Origin: Himantopus leucocephalus
Lineage: Eukaryota; Chordata; Aves; Charadriiformes; Recurvirostridae
Length of the DNA: 64,000 nt
Assembly (NCBI GenBank): GCA_003993805.1
Contig: RSEF01000003.1
Span: 57,310,897-57,374,896, forward strand
Reading direction: 5' to 3'
A program made the position numbers and the translations under genes. The notes beneath the pieces are model-generated. The model was not told the DNA's origin. It ran no database searches and was given only the letters and a program-made list of their open reading frames with translations. Shown piece after piece: positions 28,101 to 40,100 of this stretch; the first letter of the stretch is position 1; each line of letters opens with the position of its first letter.

Positions 28101-31100
28101 GTGGGATGGTTGCCCTTTCTACTTGCAGTGTTGCAGTTAATCCTCAAGTAGTATTAAAATCAGTCTCTGTTTCCCAGTGATAGCTTAAATGTTTCCCTTC
28201 ACCCTTTCTTTCTCCCCTAGTAATCCGCTAAAGTTGAGGCTGTATTGCATTCTTTTAATTCTTTTCTGCTAATAGCGCTGAGAAACAAGCATGCTTTCTG
28301 CATTTAGTTTGTGTGCCTGTCGCTGTTTACGTTTCAGCTCCTCCCCCAGTTATCCTCCAAAGAGTTGTGCTAAACTCTCAGTATCTTAGTATGTGACTTA
28401 AGGGGAACAACTCTAATTTACCAAAGATAAATTAATGGTTTCAGTTGTTTTCCCCTTCATGGAACTGTTCAATACAGAAAATGGAAACCTTGACAAGGCA
28501 TTAGAAGGAAATGCCATGCATTTGGATTAACCTTCCCTTTCTTCTGGTTTAAGAAAAAAATGTCAGGCATGGATTAAGAAAAATGATCCCTATTTCACAA
28601 TAAGTCCTAGACCGTGTTGGGTAGCTCTCCAGGAGAGGAATGGATGCAATCATGTGGCTAATTTATTTTCTGGATCAAGTTTTAGTATGGCCCCAGGCGG
28701 GGCAAAGAGGATTATTTTGGCAAGTGTATCCTTGGATCCCGTGGTCTGAGTTAAAGGGACTCATGGAGAGGTATGTTTAGGCCATCTGTTATCCATGCTC
28801 TTTGTGGGTTGTGTGGCAGAGCTGGGGATCCCATAACAAGCCATGTGATTATCATTTCATCATGGACTGTGTCTCTGTGTCCCTTGAGTCTATAATGCAT
28901 TTTGCTGTTTGAAGTTGTGACTGGATGATTTTTTCCTTCTAATGAAGTTGAGTGATGGAGATTAGTGAATAAATTATTCCAAGCGGTGAATGGGAGGAGC
29001 ACGCTGGGATTAGAACACCAGCTGGTTGATGTAGATGTTTGCTTCTTGCTCAGAAGCAGTACCAGTTTGCTTCTTGCTCAGAAGCTTACTAGCAGTACCT
29101 TTGCATGAAGGTTGTGTTACCAGGAAAGGTCCCTGGATCATGGGGGCAAGGTCTGGCCCTATGCAACAGAAGAGAAATATTGAGAAACATCCTCTTGAAC
29201 TGTCAGCACTATCACCTTTGAACCTGGAGTTGGAGAAAGAGACCACAGGAAGAGTCTAAGACAACAGAAGCTGAAAGAAAAACATGGCAAATTCTAACAC
29301 CAGAGGTCAGAGGACAAGCAATCTATTATCAAGGCAGAGAGGTCCTCCACATGGGTTAAGTATCCACTTACTGTAATGTTGTCTGGTGGGAAACTGCAGG
29401 AAACGTGTCTGAAAGTCCATCCAGCTACCTGGATTGGATTGTTCTAGGGGCCAGACCCTCTGAGATTAATGGAGTAGTCCTCAAGTGTTTTGAGGATTTG
29501 ATAGGAATGAACATTCTCCCTTGGGCAAGCAGGCAACAACTTGCTGTCATTTTGGATATAAGACAAAAGATAAGACTCCACAATAATTTGATGAAGCCCG
29601 AAGACAGGGATTTAGCAGTATGTATCAACACTAATGACAAAGTGCTGTCCAAAATGTTACTGTTGTTGAACTTTTAGAGAAAAACCTTTGTGATCTTCTT
29701 GGATGTTAATTCTTGTTGATGAGTTAAGGAAAACAGAGGACAGGAAAATTCTGGAAATAAAGTGCTGTTTATTTTTCTTTCAGTTTCTTTTATTAAAGAA
29801 CTGTTCATCTTTTGTGTAGTGCCTTAGAATAAGAGAAATGGATCTGCTGGAGGACAGGGTAATAAAGTCAAAACTAGAACGACAAAGAAGTGGGACGTAT
29901 ATGCGCTTGTAGAAAACACGCCATTGTGAACAAAAAATGATCAAGGCTTGGGAGAATATGAGAAAATAAATTCTGTACTTATCCATGCATAAATGCTGGA
30001 ATCGCATAAGCGACGAAGTTGGAATCTTTTATTTATGAATGTAATTTTAAGCTGGAGGTATTATCAGTGCTTATTTAGGATTTTAACAAATGAGTTTTCG
30101 TATAGTGTATATGGGTGTTAAGATTATGTCCATTCCTGAACTGGAAGGTCTTCATAGTCTCAGTCTTTCAACCTGCCTGCTTAACAAGTCTGCTGGTAGG
30201 AAGGCTGTTGCCACTATTATTTTAAAGTCAAGGGGCATACATGGTAGAAGGTAATGTTAAGATCGGAGGTCATGTTCCTTGGAGTGGTGAATGAAGGATA
30301 GTGGGTATTGCTGAAATTCAGGAAGATTTGCATGGCTGTAATGCCTTATGAAATGGCTATAGTTTGTTTAGGAAGGAATGACTGGCAGAAAAGGGTGTTA
30401 TTCTCCCACTCAAAAAATACTAGGTTTTTTTCCAATTCGCTGGCAACTTGGAAGAAAATAATTTTTGATTCATCTGGGTCACGAGAATGAGGTGAGAGGA
30501 TTGTGAAAGACCACAGATTTGCTCCAGAGAACCAAATGATGAGCCCTGTAAGTGAAAATGTGCTAATGTGGGGAATTTTCTTGTGAATGACTATGTTGGA
30601 GAGGCTATGCTCCCAGTTCAAAAACCTCATCTGAATTTCTAAAAGCTACATGGCAATGTGCATAAAAATGTCAGTTTCTTTAAAATGTCCTATCATCATA
30701 GGGGAGTTCTGTATTAGACCTCAGCCTGACAGAGGACCCCCCAGCCCATCACATCAGGGTGTGGGCATCCTGTTTAGATCACAGGAAGGATTCCTAGATA
30801 GTTTGAATTCTTTTTGTTGTTGTTCAGTTCTCCAAATGGACAGCTTAATAGAGCATAAAGCAGTTAGACGAGGTAATGGATGAAAACCAATGAACAGAAA
30901 ATGTGAGTGACTGTAGTAACAAACATCTGTTTGCTCTTACAATGTTGAATCGCTAATAAGTGGAAATATGAGCATCTGTTAATGCAGAAAGGCAGAAATG
31001 TTTGGTCAGTATTTTTCTTCTGTATTTGGCATAAAGAAGGCAGGTTATATATTCATGGTCTATAACTGATGAAGTACTTTCCATTTAAACTGTAGCTCAG

Positions 31101-34100
31101 GAAGATGTTAAACTGCAGGTATTAAAATTAGAATTATTATTATTATCTTTTAATCTGCAGCTGGGACTTCTAAAAGAGCTGGCCAAAGAGATACCTGAGC
31201 TGTTGATTTTTCAGTTAGTTGTGGAAACAGGGACGTTCCAGAAGATTGTAAAGAAAACTGATCCTCTGTAGCAAGCTGTTTGAGTGGCCAAATTGTACTT
31301 CATATAAAGCTCTGTCTGTATTTGTCATCATTAGATGTTTCATTTCAACTCATTCATTGCCAAGATGATGATTGTTGTCAAATTTTGAAGTGAGGCAGTC
31401 CTGACTGTTTTTTGCATAGATTCAGGACCTGATCCTCATTTAGTGTGAGTCAGGATAATGCTGGGGCTGTCAGTGGAGCTACACAAATTTGCTTTACCTT
31501 AGAATTAGATCCTCTGGGTCCATGACTGTGAGTGAAAAGATGATTCAATGTTTAGAAGTCACTGACTCATCCTGGTATGACCTGTCTCAGGAAGGCTGTG
31601 ATAAAGAGGAAGAAGATGGGCCTGCTCACTCCTCCTGTAGGCCAGATCCCTGCAGGATGGACTCTTCTGAGCGCAGAGGAAGTGTAAATAAAAGGTGCAC
31701 CAGTGTGTTGCCATGGTAATTAGATCCTGCACTCAGGTACCGGCAATGTTTAGAAAACTTTACTGGGAGAATGTGTTTTAGAGCCACGTTACTCAGGCTG
31801 TGAGGCAGGCCTTGCAAGAAAGCTTCTCTGAGCAACCCCTTCTCTTGCAGGGGGCTGCGCTAGGATGCGATGCAACAGAGAAGGGTTCTTAATTCATTGG
31901 TATGAGGCTAAAAACATCAAAACGTACAGTTTTGCACTACATCTGGGCTAGCCATCGTTCTAACACTGACATTGTGTCCTCGACAAAGCCACTTAAATGT
32001 TTCATGGATAGTTGTAAGTGCTCTGCAAAAATATTGCAAAGATTAGTTAGATAAAACTGGTGACAGAATATTTAAATACCCACCTCTCTGGTGTAGCTAT
32101 ACTTCTTTTCACACAGGTGGCTCTAAAAATTGTACATTGGTAGTGGTTATAAAGATAAAATGTTAAGGTAAATGAAGGCATTTCCCCTGAGCTACCCAGC
32201 CAGCAGCACATCTAGTGGTAAATCCAAAAGCACAAACCATATTAAAGCTGTAGAGTAACCCATTTTCATGTTCTTTTCTATTTTGGGAGCTACTAGCCAG
32301 CTGGCAGCAGTTGTGCTAAATGATATGATGTGGTTAGAGAAGCAGCTACCTGGATGACCTGGATACCATTCCTCTGCAGGGCTGCAGAAGACTCATTGTC
32401 ATGCATGAGATAACGGAGATGTGTATCATGTGTATCATGTATCCCCTGTGGAAAACAGCCAGGATTCCACTGCTAAGTATAGGCTAGGGGAGTGAGCCGG
32501 GCTTTGCACAGTTGCTCTGTGGTCATACTGAATCTGAAGATAGTACCTTTTGTGCTAAGTTAACATATAATGTAACGCTTTGCTCGGAGGCTAGTGGAGG
32601 GGGAAAGCAAAGGGGTAAATCAGTCTTTGTACTTCGCATAGATTTGATTCAAAATCAGCTTGTTGGCAGTGATCATAAGAACGAATACTTAGGGAGAGTT
32701 TGAGGTCTGGTTAGGGAAGGAAATGTGGAGTTTGGAGCCTCTCGCTGTGAGCCTCCTGGAAAAGTAGATCGCATGCTGTTCACTGTATCTCAGAATGGGA
32801 GTGGCGAAGCTGCTGGTTTCACTGAGATTTATTTGGACACTCTGACAAGGCACAACACGCAGTGAAATAAGAAATAGTAAATAAAGCAAGAGATAAGCTT
32901 ATCCCACACCTGACATTACCAATCATCCGTCACAAGGAGCAATGACATTTTGCACAGTTAAATTTTGTGAGAGAGACAGAGGGAGAGTATATGGCTGGTC
33001 TTCGTGAGTGTCTCCACCAGTAGGACAAATCCGTCTTCATTGTGGATGAAAGATTCCTTCCTTCTTGACAGTGGTGGTGTTTTAAATTTTCTCTTATTTC
33101 TGGTGAGTAATGAATTGAATCTGCTGTGATGACATGAAAGCAAATACGTTGTGCCTTGTTCCACTGCCTGAGACTATGGAAAAGTAGCTGAGCAGTAAGT
33201 GGATACAGTGAGATACATGGTTTACTTTTTTTACCCTTTGAGTTCAGTGTCTTAAGCTGTCACCTGATGAAGGGGTCACAGACTGATAGAGCTAACTGCA
33301 GAACTTCCCTTTATTTTATTTTTGCAGACAATTTACTTGGATGATGACATCTCTTCCTTTGTGCAGATCAGAGGTTCTGTTCCACTGTTCTGGGAGCAAC
33401 CGGGGCTTCAGGTAAACAAATAATCAAAAAGCCTACCTTACTTATCTCTCTTGCTATTTATAATTTAGAATTTACATAAAACTTAATTGTTTTTTTAAAT
33501 GAGCTGCAAAGCTCATTCCGTGAAAGTGCTGGGCTCTTTCATTTTAGGTTTACTTTGTAGGAAATTTTGCATGTTTAGATAAACAGAACAAAACCAGGCA
33601 AATGGCTATAGTTAAGTTTAACATTTTCATGTGTTTGTGTGCCTCTACAGGGAACTATTTGTAAGGAACTGTGTCCTAATATCCGAAGCTGAAGTTTACA
33701 GCAATATCTTTATAACATTTTCAATTTGATTTGGAGTAACCTTTCCTTCTGAAGTGCCCAGTTGGCTTGATGATACTGACCTCCACAATAAAATTGCAGT
33801 ATCTAGGGATACCAGGAGCTATATAAGGAGCACATTACTTTGAAACAAAGTATAATGTCTGGATGGTGTTTACTAGATTTCAGTCAAAAGGGTGATGATG
33901 ATCTAATCTGATCTTCTGCGAGGCAGAGATGTAGGGTTTCCTCAGGAGATTATTGCATCAAGCCCTAGTGGGTTAGATATGGTCTGTGACTTACAGTTTA
34001 TGTACAGTTACAACCTCAAATAAGAATCGTCCTAGCATACTTTGCATTCTCTTAACAGAGGGATAAGCAATGGGAATGAGTATGGACATATATGCATGTA

Positions 34101-37100
34101 TGTTAGTGGAGAGAATGCTTAATATAACTAAGTTTTTAGATACTGTAGAGGTTATTTGATACTTTTTTATCATTAAATCTAGCACCTAGGTACCATTCAA
34201 AACTACTGGATTTAATGCAAAAGGAAGATGACTAAAAGATCTGTGTTCTCTCTGTTAGCACCATCCAGTGCAATACTTGCTTCTTTTTATAAAGCAGGTC
34301 TGCCCGTATGGTTGTGCATACATCCTGTCCATGGTGTAGCTGTGTCCAGCACTGTCGTTCTGAATGTTATGAAGCCATAGAGCTTTTCCCCAAGTATTTT
34401 TGGCTATTGGGTAGCATCTCTACTTAAAACAGAATTTTCAACTTTTTCGTAGGGACACAGTCTGCTTTTTTGCCTAATCTGGATTAGATTATGCAGTTTT
34501 CATTTATGTGGGTGAATACTAATAATTCATTCCTTGGATATGAGTGTGCTGGCACCATTGTTAGAAAGAATTGCAACCAACCTCATGAAAAACAAAGGAA
34601 GATGATGAAGTACAGGAAACAATTCATGATCCTATAACCTATAAATAATTAACAGTGTAGTTTTTGGAGAGGAATGAAGCCCTCTGTATACTGTAATAAC
34701 AGTAGCTAGCATTCAAAAGGAGCTTAAGGCTACTGTTGTTAACATCCGTATTAAAAGTCCTATTAGATTGATGGCAGAGGATTTCATCCTTCATATTTTC
34801 AAAGGACTGTTCTGATGCTTTTTAGTTTTTGAAAATAATGAAAGATGAAAGAACTCTGGACACACAACCCATGGAACTGGCATATCTGCAGCCTTTTCTG
34901 CCAAGGGAAGGGCAGGGAGAATGCTGAGCACACAGCATACTTGTGTGAGGCAGTGTGTGATATTTGCTAGAGGAAGCTGGTGAAGGGATGTGATTTGGCT
35001 GTAAAAAGATGTGTAGGTATCCCTTCGCTTAATGATAATTGTGTTTTCACTTGTAATTGTAAATGTTGCTGTCTAATAAAAGCTGTGGCTTTTGTATTAA
35101 GGATATTATGTCTGTGGGTGTGTGGAGTCTGTTAGAGGTGTCTGGTGCTGTTAAAGAGATGTTTGTCTCTGAAGGAAAAAGGGAGACATCTAGTGATATA
35201 GGACTCTGGCAATTTAAGAAGTTATTTCTCTCTTTCTTCTCTTGCCAATATTTTAATTTAGGTGGGTTCTCATCATCTAAGGCTTAACAGAGGTCTGGAA
35301 GCTAATGCTCCTGCCTTTGACAGGTAAGCTTCATTCCACTTGGGCAATAACACAGCAGCCTGGCATTTAACCAAGATTCCACAACTTTGTGCCTTCCTAG
35401 TAAATCCTGAGAGATGTGAAACATCTTTCAGATGATGTAGCCAGTCCCCCAGGTGTTGTGGATTATTAAGTGCATTTTTCTTTGTTTTCAATGGTAATTG
35501 AATTAATTTGGTCTTCTGGCTTGTTTCTGTAAAAGCTAAGAAATACTGAGTGGTATGCAAAAGGAAAGTCTGTGTAATCCTTTGTGAGCCAACAAATGTG
35601 AATTTATGCTTAAGGTACACAGAACGTATGTTCTTTACCAGTGTAACCCAGGTAACTAAAAAGTGAACACTGCTTCCTCTCCAATCTGGATTTGGTTTTC
35701 TCCTCATTGTTTTACTGCTATACAGAAACAACAGTGTCTTATTCTATGATCAGTGTTGTATGTTGCTATCACGCTGATGCTTTTCTACTTTACCCAAAGA
35801 CTGCCTTGTAAACCTTTTTAAACCATTATACTCTGCTTGTCAGCTGGAAACTGTAAAAAAAGCCATACATTAGCTTGATTCCTTTGAATGTTTGACTATG
35901 AAGTGCTGTCCTTTAAGGGCAAACTCCCATGGACATCAGTGGGAACATTGCCTGAAAAGGACATGAAGGATTTGGCCTGTGGGAAATTTTCAGCTTGTAA
36001 GTGCCAGGTCATGTGATTAATTTCTGTTTTGATTTGGTTTTGGCAAGTCAGAGTTTGTGTTGATTTTGGGTAAGACCTCTTAATTCCTTGGTTTCATTTA
36101 CTACAACTGTTAGCAGATATGACATTAGTGACTGTTAATAGTTTTGCAGCACTGAAGACCCCAAACAGGCATTAGAATCTAAAGGGACCATGCACCATAG
36201 CAGTCCCTGCTCCGAAGGGCCTTAGCCTATATTCTTCAAGGTTTTTAAGGCTCTTAAATCCCACTGAATTCAAATGCCTTTGAGACTCATAGTCTTGTGG
36301 TCATCTGGTTCCATGCTAACTTGCCCTGCCAGTGTCCCTAAAGCTCCATCTTAGAGGTTTACATTCCACAGCAGAGATAATTTATATAAGAAGAAAACAA
36401 TAACTTATTCAGCATCCTCTTGTGCTGCCCAAGAAATTGAGAATACTTTAGCAAGGAACAACTTTGTAACACCATTTAGCTCAGAGAATCTTTTCTTTCT
36501 GACCCTGATGCAACTGGTGAATAGCTTTCTTGTAAGAAACATGAATATGAGGATCAACTTGCATTATTCCTTCTTTCCCTTGTGCGCAGTAAAGCCTTTA
36601 GGTTAGATGAAGTTAGGAATCTCTCTGCTTACAGATCCGCAAAAGACAGTCCTTTGAAAATGGGCAAGGAATAAGCAACTGCTTGTATGGAAAAGGACAC
36701 TGAAACTTAACAACTTGCTACAGCTTTTCTGAGAGTGTTAGAGTGGATTTAGCCTGTTAGATTTTCCCATCTGATACATTAATGTGTTAAGAACGCACTA
36801 TGAGAAGCGAATGGTGATCTTATTAGTGGATCTTTTTCCACCCCTCTCCCTGAGAAATCCTTGGGGAGCTCTGCTCACAGTATTCAAGCAGGTGACCTGA
36901 GCTTCAGCAGTTTTGTTGGAGGGAAGTAACATTGGCAGAGAAGTAGAATCTTGATGCTGGGATCAGAGGGGTGCATATGTATGGGAAGAGTTGATGTACA
37001 GAGAACCAGCTGCGGAATCAGGAATATAAATAACACCAGAAAATATATTTAGCCATGTTTCTTGAAGGTCGTGCTGATAACTTTTTCTTTCTTTTCTCCC

Positions 37101-40100
37101 CTTCCATGGGTTTCTGTGTGGCTTATTTCTGGTTATAGGATTTAAAGGTGCATGCCAGAAGGTGTGTGCTTGCTGTTTTTCTGACATTTTGCCATTGCAT
37201 GTTGCTTTGCAGAGTGTAATAGCTTTTCATTTGTGTGAGTGTTTATTTTATTTTTCTTGTCTATTTCTATCCAGCTTCCTCTTAAGTACTACTACAGTGG
37301 TGTTAGTACATGATGGAAGATGGTTTTAAGATCTAGTTGTTTCTTGACGAGCCAGCACAGTTCCTGTAGCACATGCATGCCAACTTGAAAAAAATTCATT
37401 GAGGGGAGAATGGGTGCCTCTGCATCTCGCTAAAAGCTCTTGACTTGAGAGTCCCTCAGCATCAGGCTTTGAGAGATTGGGGATATATGCCAAAGAAAAT
37501 ACTACTTCATACTTGTCCTATTTTCTGTTTTTCCTGAAGAATCTAGGCTAGGCCACTTGGCTAAAAGGCCCTTTGGTCTGATCCAGTGCAGCAGTTCTTA
37601 TGATTACTAACCTTTCTGCTTAATTTAATTAAGTTGAGAGTGAATGTCTCGATGAGACTTGAGAGTGAATATCTCGATGAATTCAGAGATGTTTCAGCCC
37701 TATTGCCTATGACATGTTTGTGCCTCTCTGGCCTTGGCACTGGAGTCCTAGGTCCCATTGCTGCTGCTGACTCTTTGTAGGCTCAGCCCTGCAAGATGCT
37801 GGGCAATTGCTGTTGAAGTGTAATATGGTTTCCTCTCTTGTTGTCTTTCCTGTGTAGTTCCCAGGCTGACAGCCAAGAGGTGGGAGGATACAAAGGGCAG
37901 TATCAAAGCTAACAGTGACATAAAAGATCTGGGGCCTGTTTCCTAACACGCTTCTTTCTTTAAGTACAAAATACTGTGTCTATTAATTGCATACTTTCAC
38001 CATTTGTGCTTTAATAATTGATTGCAAGGAAACTGAGGAAGATGTCTGTAGCTTCTGTGGCTGAAACTTTCTGCTGGGTTGAACAACCAGTGATCTCTAG
38101 TTCTGTATTTTGAAAAAGGTAATAGGTAACATAACACGGTTTTATTTAGTAACTATTATGGTTACTTTTGGTGTAGGCATATGATGCTTCTGAAAGAGCA
38201 GTATGGAAAACAAGTGATCATTAACCTGTTGGGAAGCAGAGGAGGGGAGGAGGTGCTCAACAGAGCTTTTAAGGTAAAAGCAATGACTTTTTTTTTTTTT
38301 TTAAACTGTTGATTTCCCCTGAGCCTCCACATTCGTCTGTTTCCCTTCTGGCCCAGTAGGTGATGAATAGTGTATCTATTGAAATGATGTTATCTCTTTG
38401 TTAGATACTGCATACTGAGAGAATGGTGCTTCATAGTTTCATGGCTTAATTTCCAGCGCTGCCTTCCTGCTTATTTCTTCATGCATTTATGCACATTCTC
38501 TTTACCAGACATTTAAAACAATCGCTCTAATTGTCCTAAGAGAACTTAACATTTACAAAAATGAATCGTGGTCAGCTTTGTCATAGTATGTAGTCACCTG
38601 TGCAGTCAGTGCCTTATGGGATTGCCAGGCCCTGACCCTGGCTCACTGAGTGTAAGCAAGCTGTCTTGCTCTGATCGTAATGGGAAATAGCTATCTTGCA
38701 CTGATTGTGATGGGAAATGGCTGCCTGAGCACCAGATGAACGTCTGGTGTATGAAGAGAGAGGTTTTCCTGGCCCCTAAATGTCCCTAGGCACAACTAAT
38801 ACCTGAAAGCATCTGGGTTGTGCTTTCAGGATGTCAGGCATTGTAGAATTAAAGCTGTGCGGCGTTCCAGTGCAGTATTCTGATGGCCAGATTTTTAAAA
38901 CTGATGTGTACCTGAAGCCACAGATTGGCATTGAGTGGGATTTGCAGCAGTGCATAGCTGCCTGAATCTGGCTGGAAGTTAATGGAAGTCTGCCTTCTAA
39001 GTGCCTGTTGCTTTAGAAATCTGACATAGATACCTTGGAGTATATCTTCCTAAGAATAATATGAAGAATGCTTTAAGTACACACCCGCAGTAAGTGTTAT
39101 GTATTTATCATTGGTAAAGAATGATACAACAGTTCTGAGTTCAGATGTTTACTGTGTGAAACTAAGCAAAATGAAAATTGTAGTTAAATAATAGTTCCTG
39201 ATTTGTTTCTCTCTCTGTTGGAATAACGTACTCAAGACAAAGAGTGTCTTGAGGTTTTTGACAGTTTTCCTGTGTGACCTTTTCCTTCTCCTCCAAAAGA
39301 GCTGGGGAGGATTATCGGCTTCCCGAGTGGGAAGTGACAAAGTAAAAGTCTCCCCGTGTACAGAATATGTCCAAGGAAAGTGGTTATGACCAAAACTTGC
39401 AAGGCAACGAGGAAGGTACAGAAGTGAAGTCTGGTCCTAGCTTCTGTTCTGAGCTTCTTACTGAATTTCTGCATGACACAGATAAGCCTCTAAAATATCT
39501 TGATTTCCCTATCTTTAAAATAGTTTTTATGGTTTATTTTGCAAAAAAACATTGAAATTTAGTGGTAAGAGATGATCACTTGAAAAATGCTCAAATAACT
39601 TAAGAGGATACAAATCTGACTTTTCTTGGTAATTTAATACTGATATTTTATCAAACACTCACATTCTTGAAGACAGTGTTCTGGCCAGTATCGTACAAAC
39701 AGAGATTAAGTCAGAAACGGGGCATCTCTAGAATAAAGACCTTGCATTCATTGATTTATTTTAAATAAAGATCTGTTTAAATTGTTAAACTTTATTGTTA
39801 TTTAAAAATAAATAAATTATGAAAGTGCTCTGTGAACTGGAAGAATTTAGACTGACAGCACTGGAAACTGAAGTTTTGAATACCATTCAAAACAACTACT
39901 TCTTGGTCTTTTCTTTACTTTTGACTTTTAATAATAGATGTTTGGAAAGAATATATAGTTAATTTTTACTTTGATTTTAAAGGGCTTGAATTAAAAATAA
40001 AGTAATTCGTAGGGGAATGATTAGGAATGAAAACTTTTCTCCTTTTCTGTCACTAGTGTATTTCTTTGTTTCTCCGTCTTCCTCTGCTCCTATTCCTTCC

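Larger units (their letters stand above)
24135..33327 (+). other. SYNJ2: SYNJ2 intron 4 (9.2 kb)
   Basis: It holds a 28-bp tandem duplication at 29037-29092, a T13A9 tract at 27904-27925, triplicated GTGTATCAT-like units near 32418-32442 and a possible ancient repeat at 31421-31490. Several 60-95 codon frames occur, none with a recognisable domain. Confidence 0.85.
35324..38176 (+). other. SYNJ2: SYNJ2 intron 6 (2.85 kb)
   Basis: It holds two candidate ancient repeat remnants (35918-35978 and 37551-37603) and a 25-bp tandem duplication (37634-37683). A 152-codon antisense open frame (35273-35731) overlaps exon 6 but shows no family features. Confidence 0.85.

Noticed and set aside
29405..29677. 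90-codon plus-strand frame in intron 4
   Set aside because: It has no recognisable domain or flanking splice or promoter signal and is of chance length for 64 kb on six frames.
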